From NCBI GenBank assembly GCA_002867475.1, contig PKTL01000080.1:1-32895 (forward strand): 32,895 bases of DNA, written 5' to 3'. The position numbers were made by a program, and so were the translations under genes. This DNA comes from Candidatus Woesearchaeota archaeon (GTDB taxonomy: Archaea > Nanobdellota > Nanobdellia > Woesearchaeales > BM511). Of the stretch, positions 26,117-32,426 are shown piece after piece. A model generated the notes under the pieces. The model had not been told where the DNA came from. It ran no database searches and worked only from the letters and a program-made list of their open reading frames with translations. Position 1 is the stretch's first letter. Each line of letters begins with the position of its first letter.

Positions 26117-27283
26117 ATAGTAAAAGAAAAAAAAGCAGCAAAAAATATTTCAAAGAAATCAGTTCCATCTAAAAAGCATACTTCCACAAAAAAGACTGCT
26201 GATGCTATTCCTGAATTTAAGACAAACACGTTTAATAAGATAAAAAAGGATTACGAGATAAAAAATCCTTTTGTCAAAAAAAAAGACAAGAAAAAAATAA
26301 AGATTTCCAAATATCATAGATTGAAAAATCTGAAGAACTATCTTGAAAAAGCAGGATACAGTATTGATGACGAAACAAAAGTATCCAAAATGATAGTCCG
26401 TGCAGGAATATTTGTTAATATATTGATAACTATTTATTTGTTCTATACAGGCTATTATAGGGGTGATAGTTTTTTAGAATTATTGCCTACCTTGATCGGT
26501 GTGTGGACTGTGCTTTTATTTGCAATAATTCTTGGATTATGGATACTTTTCTATTTCTTTGTTGATTTGAGGATATTTAAAAGGCGTCTTGATATAGAAG
26601 AGGTACTTCCTGATTTCTTGATGCTTACAAGTTCAAATATAAATGCGGGTATGCCTATAGATCAAGCATTATGTTATGCGGTTAGACCAAGATTCGGAAT
26701 TCTTGCAAAAGAAATAGAAGAAGTTGCTAAAAGAACTCTTGTAGGTGATGAATTGAAAGAGGCTTTACTTGAATTCACAAAAAAATATGATTCTCTTGTA
26801 CTTCAAAGATCCATCAACCTCTTGTTAGAAGGTGTCGATAGTGGTGGGAAGATAGCAGATATAATTAATAAGATAGCGCTAGATATTCAAAACACTAGAA
26901 CTTTTAAAAAAGAGATGGCGGCAAATGTGACAACTTATGTTATCTTCATAAGCTTTGCAACAGTTGCTGCAGCACCATTTCTTTTCGCTCTTTCAAAACA
27001 GCTTCTTATCATAATAAAAAGTATTATGGGTGGGATCAATTTTGAAGGTACAGGTGCAGGTTTTAGTTTTGATGCAAGCGCAATCTCTGTTGCAGATTAT
27101 AATGTTTTTGCAATATTTACATTATCTATGACTAGTGTTTTCAGTGCTATGATAATCAGTATAATCAAGAAAGGAAACATCAAGGAAGGTTTGAATTATA
27201 TTCCTGCTTTCGTTGTAACTAATATAGTCATATATTTGATAGCGACTAAGTTACTCGATATAATGCTTGGTGGATTATTTTAA
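26117..27283 (+). CDS. TadC/FlaJ-like pilus platform protein, second of a pair; start codon unclear
   Basis: From a TTG at 26321 the product would be 320 residues. However, the same frame is open upstream to beyond the previous gene's stop and reads as a Lys/Ser/Thr-rich tail (VKEKKAAKNISKKSVPSKK onward), typical of DPANN protein ends. No ATG, GTG or TTG occurs in that extension, and the best-placed codon is ATA at 26117 behind GGTGG, giving 388 residues. The conserved part has membrane segments (about 95-120 and 130-155 from 26117) and a GspF-type domain (LPDFLMLTSSNINAGMPIDQ, LLLEGVDSGGKIADII). It ends with three hydrophobic stretches, the last being FVVTNIVIYLIATKLLDIML. It pairs with the preceding protein as the membrane base for pilus assembly. 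The family is firm; the start is not. Confidence 0.85.
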   Translation: MVKEKKAAKNISKKSVPSKKHTSTKKTADAIPEFKTNTFNKIKKDYEIKNPFVKKKDKKKIKISKYHRLKNLKNYLEKAGYSIDDETKVSKMIVRAGIFVNILITIYLFYTGYYRGDSFLELLPTLIGVWTVLLFAIILGLWILFYFFVDLRIFKRRLDIEEVLPDFLMLTSSNINAGMPIDQALCYAVRPRFGILAKEIEEVAKRTLVGDELKEALLEFTKKYDSLVLQRSINLLLEGVDSGGKIADIINKIALDIQNTRTFKKEMAANVTTYVIFISFATVAAAPFLFALSKQLLIIIKSIMGGINFEGTGAGFSFDASAISVADYNVFAIFTLSMTSVFSAMIISIIKKGNIKEGLNYIPAFVVTNIVIYLIATKLLDIMLGGLF

Positions 27284-27324
27284 TAAATATACAAAAAAAC
27301 CAACCAGTATACAAAATAGTAACA

Positions 27325-27332
27325 TTTATATA
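27325..27332 (+). promoter_or_regulatory. Pilin promoter TATA box
   Basis: TTTATATA is a near-consensus archaeal TATA box. Transcription would start near 27355, leaving an unusually long leader of about 59 bases. The leader opens with a small hairpin (TACTC at 27360-27364 pairing with GAGTA at 27369-27373), and a strong Shine-Dalgarno site precedes the ATG. Confidence 0.5.
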
Positions 27333-27399
27333 GTATCTGAACGAGTAAATAAAACATACTACTCATAAGAGTACTAAAAAATAATAAAAAATTAAACAT

Positions 27400-27405
27400 G
27401 AGGTG
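27400..27405 (+). promoter_or_regulatory. Strong Shine-Dalgarno site of the pilin
   Basis: GAGGTG lies 8 bp before the ATG at 27414. It is the strongest such site in the window and contrasts with the mostly leaderless genes around it, which suits a highly expressed structural subunit. Confidence 0.6.
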
Positions 27406-27413
27406 TCAAAAAA

Positions 27414-27902
27414 ATGTTTAGAAGAAAAGGTCAAGCAGCTATGGAATTCCTAATGACTTATGGTTGGGCAATTCTAGTAGTTCTAGCAGCAATAGGTGCG
27501 TTAGCATATTTTGGAGTATTAAGTCCAGATAAGTTAGTGCCAGAGAAAACAACGTTTTCAGCTCCATTCCCATCATCGGAATCAGCAGCAATAACTGCAA
27601 CAGACGGAATTGTTCAAGTAGCATTATCAAATAACTTGGGAAAAACAGTAGTTATAGATGAAAGTGTTTATGATGGAACTGGTCCATGTGATACACCTAC
27701 AGGTTTTGAACTTTATTTAGTTGAGGGTGCAGATCCTTCAGGTGATATGAATGTTAGTAATGGTGAATCATTTATTTTGCAATGGACTTGCGGAGATTTA
27801 ACTGCTAATGAAAGATTTGAATCTGATTTAAGCTTTGGGTATACTACTCCTTCAGGTTTAGCTAAAACTCATAGTGGTTCAGTAAGTGGAATACCTAAAT
27901 AA
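27414..27902 (+). CDS. Pilin-like protein with class III signal peptide
   Basis: 162 residues. The N terminus MFRRKGQAAMEFLMTYGWAI is a textbook class III signal: basic RRKG, a prepilin-peptidase cleavage site after Gly6, and Glu at +5 of the mature chain within QAAME. It is followed by a hydrophobic helix to about residue 34. The mature globular part is Ser/Thr-rich with two cysteines, C92 and C126, that could form one disulphide. It would be assembled by the ATPase and platform proteins encoded just upstream and exposed on the cell surface. Its own promoter, strong Shine-Dalgarno site and tandem 3' hairpins indicate separate high-level expression, so it is the best candidate for the major subunit. 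Head sequence beyond the first 35 residues was not matched to a family. Confidence 0.88.
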   Translation: MFRRKGQAAMEFLMTYGWAILVVLAAIGALAYFGVLSPDKLVPEKTTFSAPFPSSESAAITATDGIVQVALSNNLGKTVVIDESVYDGTGPCDTPTGFELYLVEGADPSGDMNVSNGESFILQWTCGDLTANERFESDLSFGYTTPSGLAKTHSGSVSGIPK

Positions 27903-27913
27903 TTAGGCATTTC

Positions 27914-27922
27914 TTTTTTTTT
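27914..27922 (+). terminator. Poly-T terminator after the pilin
   Basis: A run of nine T follows the pilin stop by about a dozen bases, the usual archaeal intrinsic termination signal. Confidence 0.45.
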
Positions 27923-27926
27923 CCTT

Positions 27927-27972
27927 AAAAGAGTCCTACTCTTTTGAGGCACAAAAGTACAAATGTACTTTT
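27927..27972 (+). terminator. Two tandem perfect 8-bp hairpins 3' of the pilin
   Basis: AAAAGAGT (27927-27934) pairs with ACTCTTTT (27938-27945) around a 3-base loop. AAAAGTAC (27953-27960) pairs with GTACTTTT (27965-27972) around a 4-base loop, followed by a T-rich stretch. Both stems are perfect and share the AAAAG/CTTTT base. They could back up termination, protect the pilin mRNA 3' end, or act as DNA operators for the downstream MEMO gene. Confidence 0.5.
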
Positions 27973-28029
27973 AGTGTTTTTATTTCAATATTTTTATCAT
28001 AATTCTTAATCATAACTTATTTTTAACAA

Positions 28030-28039
28030 ACAATTATAA
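28030..28039 (+). promoter_or_regulatory. TATA-like box for the MEMO gene
   Basis: ACAATTATAA is centred about 30 bp upstream of the ATG at 28066. The rest of 27973-28065 is A/T-rich with no further feature seen. Confidence 0.35.
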
Positions 28040-28065
28040 ACAACCAATTCTTTAATAATTATAAG

Positions 28066-28920
28066 ATGGCAAGACAACCAATACAAGCAGGCAGATTCTA
28101 CAAGGAAGACTTCGCAAAACTAGAAACAGAACTAAAAGAATGTTTTACAGGAAAGCTAGGTCCAGGAGACCTGCCAGCAAATCGAGATGAAAGTAAGAAA
28201 ATAAGAGCGATTATTGCTCCACACGCAGGATACGTTTACAGTGGTCAATGCGCAGCGTGGGCATATCAAGCTATAGCAGAATCACACTTTCCAAAAACAT
28301 ACATACTTCTCGGTCCAAACCATCAAGGAACCGGATCCTCACTATCTTTAGAAGACTGGAAAACACCCTTTGGAATCATAAAAAACAATAAAGATTTAAC
28401 AAGAAAAATACATGAAACAACAGGATTAAAGATTGATGAATCCTGCCATAATAATGAGCATTCAATCGAAGTTCAGCTACCTTTTTTGCAATTTATCTCG
28501 AAAGATAAGATGAAAGAATTGCAGATAGTGCCAATAACTATAAGCGAAGACTTAAAGATAACAGAATTTGCAAATAATCTTAAAAAAATATTAGAAGATG
28601 AAGATGCAGTGATAATAGTATCAAGTGACTTCACACATTACGGACGAGCATATGGTTATATTCCTTTTGAAGGCGAACCACAAAAAAGGATAAAAGAGAT
28701 GGATAAAAAATCCATAGAATACATAAAAAACAATCAATTAAAAGAATTATTAGACCACATCGACGAAACACAAAGCACAATCTGTGGAATTATACCAATC
28801 ATAATCCTTATGCAAACACTAAAAGAATACAAAGCAACGCTTGAAATGTTCTATACAAGTGCAGAAATAAGTGGAGACGTAAAAAATTCTGTAAGCTACG
28901 CATCCATAATATTTAAATAA
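28066..28920 (+). CDS. amrB: MEMO1-family protein (AmmeMemoRadiSam system protein B)
   Basis: 284 residues, the usual length. Family signatures are in order: QPIQAGRFYKED (4-15), IIAPHAGYVYSGQCAAWAY (49-67), LLGPNHQGTG (81-90), NEHSIEVQLPFLQ (130-142), SSDFTHYG (186-193) and CGIIPI (240-245). H53, H86 and C240 correspond to the metal-binding His/His/Cys of human MEMO1 (H49, H81, C244), so iron or copper binding is expected. The family is related to extradiol dioxygenases, and its archaeal role is unsettled. In many archaea it is encoded near an AMMECR1-domain protein and a dedicated radical SAM protein; neither is adjacent here. It is followed after 21 bp by a giant surface protein and probably shares a transcript with it. 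Confidence 0.93.
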   Translation: MARQPIQAGRFYKEDFAKLETELKECFTGKLGPGDLPANRDESKKIRAIIAPHAGYVYSGQCAAWAYQAIAESHFPKTYILLGPNHQGTGSSLSLEDWKTPFGIIKNNKDLTRKIHETTGLKIDESCHNNEHSIEVQLPFLQFISKDKMKELQIVPITISEDLKITEFANNLKKILEDEDAVIIVSSDFTHYGRAYGYIPFEGEPQKRIKEMDKKSIEYIKNNQLKELLDHIDETQSTICGIIPIIILMQTLKEYKATLEMFYTSAEISGDVKNSVSYASIIFK

Positions 28921-28941
28921 GAACAAACCAAATCAAATCCT

Positions 28942-31900
28942 ATGAAAAAAAAGGGACAGGTGACATTCTTCATAATTATTGGAATGATGGTGATGCTATT
29001 TTTTATCCTATTATCAGCTAATAATTCAAAAAAAGAAGAATTGTTATCAAACCTAGAAAGTCAGATAGTAACAAATTTTGAGCAGGAAAACATAAAAAAT
29101 TACATGAATTTTTGTATGGAAGACATAGCTAATGACGCGTTTCTCTATATTGGTGAACAAGGAGGATACATCTATGATTATCAAGGGGGTCGCACGCGAT
29201 TGATGTATGATAATTTTGCAAACAAGAATATGTATGAGCTTGTGAAAGGAGCAAATCTTACTTATTCAATATATTATAACATAACAAAAAATAATACTTA
29301 TATCTCACCTCCACCTCCCATATATCCAACAAATCCTGAAGCAGGTAACCTTTCAGAATTCAGATACTATTCAGATTCATATCATATAATGGGTGCAAAT
29401 GGAAAAGATGCATATATCTTTTATTTAGGTGATGTGAATATGCCAAAATTATGCTATTATGATGGAAGAAACTATAATAATAGCAAAGATAATATTATTT
29501 TAGGTTGTAAGGTTTATGCAAACAGAAGTCTTGGAGAAGAATCAATCCAAGAACAATTAGAATACTATATGAATAATAAATTAAAGGAATGTACTGAAAA
29601 AGGGATAGAAGCTCTTGGTGGCCTTGATGGGTTTGAAATAGATAACGCTGTAAAAACAGATATTCTTTTTGGAGATAATAATGTCGATATAGATATAAAA
29701 TTTAATATAAATATTGGTCTTAAAGGCAAATCAAGATTAGTGATGAATGAATTCTCAATAAAGCTCCCCATAAGAATAAAAAAGATTTGGAACCACTTAT
29801 ATTCTGTACTTCGAGATGATTCTATCAAGTTTTCATTTGATAAGACTAATAGGACCAATATTGAAAGATTTTCAATGGGGTGGGATCCATCATTTTCTTC
29901 ATATTTATATAATTTAGGTCTTGAAAAAGATCTATATGAACTTACTGATTCTAAATCTTTAATAGGTGAGGGTAATTTCACTTTTAGAACACTTATACAA
30001 AATAGGAGACCTGCATTAGAATATATTGAAAATGAATATTTATCAAGGGTAGATATGGCTTGCTATGATATAGTAACATTTCCAGGAATCGGAAATGAGA
30101 TTTGGTTTACACCTAAAGGATATGATCCTGATGAAGATAACCTAACATATTATTATAGAGGTTGGAGAGAAGATTATGCAACAAATTTTGACATAAATTG
30201 TTTTTTTCAAGCAGGAGGAGCAACATGTTCAAATGGTCATATTGAAGAATTGCTCGATTGTGAACGAATGATTCCTAATAGCAATCCTCAAGATTGGACA
30301 AAATCAAACCAATATCAATTATCTTATCAAAATGCTAGTTATTCGCCCACAGATGCAGATGTTGGGTTGCATAAAGTAACAATAGAAGTGTTTGATGGAG
30401 CATTAAGCGATTGGCAAGATGTATATATATTAGTTTTGGATGTTCCAACAGTAGTTGCTGAATTAGATAATCTTTATGAGGATATAAACAATACATATGC
30501 TTCAATTGAAGATTTTTTTACAATAAACACTTCGCAATCAAGCGCTTACATGGCGTCATTGAATGATTTTTGGTTTAAGGATGTAAATGAATCTTGGAAC
30601 TATACTACTGATGATGTTTATTTTAGGCTTCCTATGTTGTTAGAAGAAACATACCCTGACATAAAGACTATAGGAGATTTAACTTCTGACGATTATAGAT
30701 TATTTATACTTGGAATCCATGAATTTTTGATAGAAGCAAGCAATGGTGTTGCTGCAGGAAAAGATAATTTCACTTTCGAAGTTAAAGAATGCTTGCCTCA
30801 CAGAAACCCTTCTGCAGACCCGTTCCCTTATCACAACATAACAACATATATAGATGATCCTTTCCAAGCAGATCATACTTGTTGTCTAGTGAATGATACA
30901 GATCCTAAAAATGCTAGTTTTTGGGAAATAGCTGAAGATGATTATGTATGTTTTAATAAGGTTCAATCAGGAGCATATGTGGCTTTTACAGATGAAGAAT
31001 TAAGGGAGTTTTATGTGGAAACAACTGAAACAGCTCCAACACATTATGTGCCTGGCGGAGGACAAGATAATGATGTTTTTATTAGAACATTCAATAGGTC
31101 TTGCACGGGGGATCGAGGCAATACTTGCACAGGTGATATTTATGATGAATTTATAGTAGAACCTTGTGATGATGATTTGGGTGTTGGAGAGACTGCTAGG
31201 TGTAGTGGGCCTCCAATGGATATTTTTGATAGCCCTTCTTATGGGTCTTTATCTTGTGTTTTTTATAATGGTGTAACTTTTGAGCAACTAGAAGCGAATG
31301 CAAACGGCGATTCTTATTCGGATAGTAATCTGTGTAATTTAAATTTTAAATGTACTGAATCAGGCAATGGTGGGGATTATAGTGTTTCTGGTGATAAATT
31401 TTCTTGTATGGCTACATGTGGAAGTTTTGGATGCAAAGTAAACACCCAATGTGATCCATGCTATGATGTAAATAGTTGCACTGACAATGAAGGTAGTAAC
31501 CCTCCAACATCTTTTGTGCAAAAAGATTATATTACTGGAGGGTATGTTACTGGAGAGATTACACGAGCTTGTAGTGGGGGTACATGTCAAGGTTTTGATT
31601 CTTATATCCAATATGATTATTGTGATTCATCAACAGGAAAATTGATGGAAGCGGCATGTGTGTATCCGGCTAATTCATTAAAACAACCTTACAATTTTGC
31701 ACCTTATGATTGTTCTACAACTTATTCTGCTGGGTGCTTTGGTTCTGGAACTGATTATTTTCAAAGAAATGGAGGGAAATGTAACGAATCTTTTTCAACA
31801 CCTGATGATGGTTCTGGTGCAGCATGTATAGAAGATACTAGAATTGAATGCGATACAGCTAATGGATACGCATGTAAAGATTCTACTCAATGCACAAAAA

Positions 31901-32163
31901 CTGTTACAGGAATATTTCTTGGATGTGTTGATGATGGTGACTGCATAACTGGTTATTATTGTTCTCAAACTGAATGCCATAATGGGGAGAATGGTGATAG
32001 ATGTGATTCTAACTCTGATTGCATATCTGAAAGATGTGATTTTTCAGGTTCAGTAAATTTATGTTATGCCAAATTAAATGATGGTTTTGGAATTTGTGAT
32101 GAAGCAAGTGATTGTCTTTCAAATTTATGCAATATTTCAGGAAACCAAAAATGTTATTCTTAG
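28942..32163 (+). CDS. Giant exported Cys-rich protein with KGQVTFF-type N-terminal anchor
   Basis: 1073 residues. The N terminus MKKKGQVTFFIIIGMMVMLF resembles a class III signal (basic residues, Gly, hydrophobic helix) but has Phe rather than Glu at +5, a type often seen in DPANN surface proteins. Residues about 395-505 look like an Ig/cadherin-like beta domain (DPDEDNLTYYYRGW then SYSPTDADVGLHKVTIEVFD). The last 370 residues are Cys-rich. They include TCCLVND with a following Cys, and two related repeats at the very end (SDCISERCDFSGSVNLC and SDCLSNLCNISGNQKC) that resemble small disulphide modules. There is no C-terminal anchor. The protein is probably held in the membrane by its N terminus or processed by the prepilin peptidase and displayed at the surface with the pilus. 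No named family was recognised. Confidence 0.75.
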   Translation: MKKKGQVTFFIIIGMMVMLFFILLSANNSKKEELLSNLESQIVTNFEQENIKNYMNFCMEDIANDAFLYIGEQGGYIYDYQGGRTRLMYDNFANKNMYELVKGANLTYSIYYNITKNNTYISPPPPIYPTNPEAGNLSEFRYYSDSYHIMGANGKDAYIFYLGDVNMPKLCYYDGRNYNNSKDNIILGCKVYANRSLGEESIQEQLEYYMNNKLKECTEKGIEALGGLDGFEIDNAVKTDILFGDNNVDIDIKFNINIGLKGKSRLVMNEFSIKLPIRIKKIWNHLYSVLRDDSIKFSFDKTNRTNIERFSMGWDPSFSSYLYNLGLEKDLYELTDSKSLIGEGNFTFRTLIQNRRPALEYIENEYLSRVDMACYDIVTFPGIGNEIWFTPKGYDPDEDNLTYYYRGWREDYATNFDINCFFQAGGATCSNGHIEELLDCERMIPNSNPQDWTKSNQYQLSYQNASYSPTDADVGLHKVTIEVFDGALSDWQDVYILVLDVPTVVAELDNLYEDINNTYASIEDFFTINTSQSSAYMASLNDFWFKDVNESWNYTTDDVYFRLPMLLEETYPDIKTIGDLTSDDYRLFILGIHEFLIEASNGVAAGKDNFTFEVKECLPHRNPSADPFPYHNITTYIDDPFQADHTCCLVNDTDPKNASFWEIAEDDYVCFNKVQSGAYVAFTDEELREFYVETTETAPTHYVPGGGQDNDVFIRTFNRSCTGDRGNTCTGDIYDEFIVEPCDDDLGVGETARCSGPPMDIFDSPSYGSLSCVFYNGVTFEQLEANANGDSYSDSNLCNLNFKCTESGNGGDYSVSGDKFSCMATCGSFGCKVNTQCDPCYDVNSCTDNEGSNPPTSFVQKDYITGGYVTGEITRACSGGTCQGFDSYIQYDYCDSSTGKLMEAACVYPANSLKQPYNFAPYDCSTTYSAGCFGSGTDYFQRNGGKCNESFSTPDDGSGAACIEDTRIECDTANGYACKDSTQCTKTVTGIFLGCVDDGDCITGYYCSQTECHNGENGDRCDSNSDCISERCDFSGSVNLCYAKLNDGFGICDEASDCLSNLCNISGNQKCYS

Positions 32164-32180
32164 ATTTTTTTAATTCTTTT
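32163..32180 (+). terminator. T-rich terminator after the giant surface protein
   Basis: Two T runs (32166-32171 and 32177-32180) directly follow the TAG stop. A weak hairpin AACAC/GTGTT (32188-32192 with 32204-32208) follows. This resembles an archaeal intrinsic terminator. Confidence 0.35.
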
Positions 32181-32263
32181 ATAAAAAAACACTAATAATT
32201 TGGGTGTTAAAAAACATAGTTTTCGGTGTATATATTGGTTTAATACATTATGCAAAATAACAA

Positions 32264-32273
32264 TATATATAAA
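32264..32273 (+). promoter_or_regulatory. TATA box of nrdR
   Basis: TATATATAAA lies 150 bp upstream of the nrdR ATG. The predicted start of transcription is near 32294-32300, at the beginning of the first leader hairpin, so nrdR would carry an unusually long structured leader of about 125 bases. Confidence 0.45.
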
Positions 32274-32277
32274 GCAT

Positions 32278-32290
32278 CATTTTCAAAATG
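32278..32290. promoter_or_regulatory. Short palindrome CATTTT-C-AAAATG next to the nrdR TATA box
   Basis: Perfect 6-bp arms around one base, immediately downstream of the TATA box and just before the predicted transcription start. This is the classical position for an archaeal repressor operator. It does not resemble the bacterial NrdR-box consensus. Confidence 0.3.
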
Positions 32291-32301
32291 GATACTAGAT
32301 A

Positions 32302-32349
32302 TTGTGGTTCGATTTCTAAATTGACCACAACAGATTGTGTTTTACACAA
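32302..32349 (+). promoter_or_regulatory. Two consecutive hairpins in the nrdR leader
   Basis: Hairpin A: TTGTGGT (32302-32308) pairs with ACCACAA (32324-32330), and the inner CGATTT pairs with AAATTG (one bulged T, one G-T pair). Hairpin B: TTGTGT (32335-32340) pairs with ACACAA (32344-32349) around TTT. The TTGTG/CACAA arms of A and B are alike, so alternative pairing between them is possible, as in attenuation-type leaders. Confidence 0.45.
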
Positions 32350-32365
32350 AAAACGGTGAATTAAT

Positions 32366-32425
32366 ATGAAACAAAAAAATTCTTTCCAAGAATTTAGGCT
32401 TCATCTTTGGGTGATACAAAGATGA
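32366..32425 (+). CDS. Candidate 19-residue leader peptide overlapping nrdR
   Basis: ATG at 32366 is preceded by GGTGA (32355-32359) with 6-bp spacing and reads MKQKNSFQEFRLHLWVIQR before TGA at 32423-32425. The stop overlaps the nrdR ATG as ATGA, the arrangement used for translational coupling. Ribosomes completing it would open the hairpin that holds the nrdR start. No family is expected for so short a peptide, and function as a leader peptide is inference. Confidence 0.4.
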   Translation: MKQKNSFQEFRLHLWVIQR

Positions 32426-32426
32426 A
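32400..32426 (+). promoter_or_regulatory. 9-bp perfect hairpin enclosing the nrdR start codon
   Basis: TTCATCTTT (32400-32408) is perfectly complementary to AAAGATGAA (32418-32426) with a 9-base loop. The loop contains GGTGAT, the likely nrdR Shine-Dalgarno site, and the nrdR ATG (32422-32424) lies within the stem. Folded, this would hinder initiation unless the leader ORF is being translated. Confidence 0.5.

Noticed and set aside
27284-27413. Small gene or riboswitch before the pilin
   Set aside because: Only a TATA box, a 5-bp hairpin and a Shine-Dalgarno site are visible; no frame of useful length and no recognisable riboswitch core.
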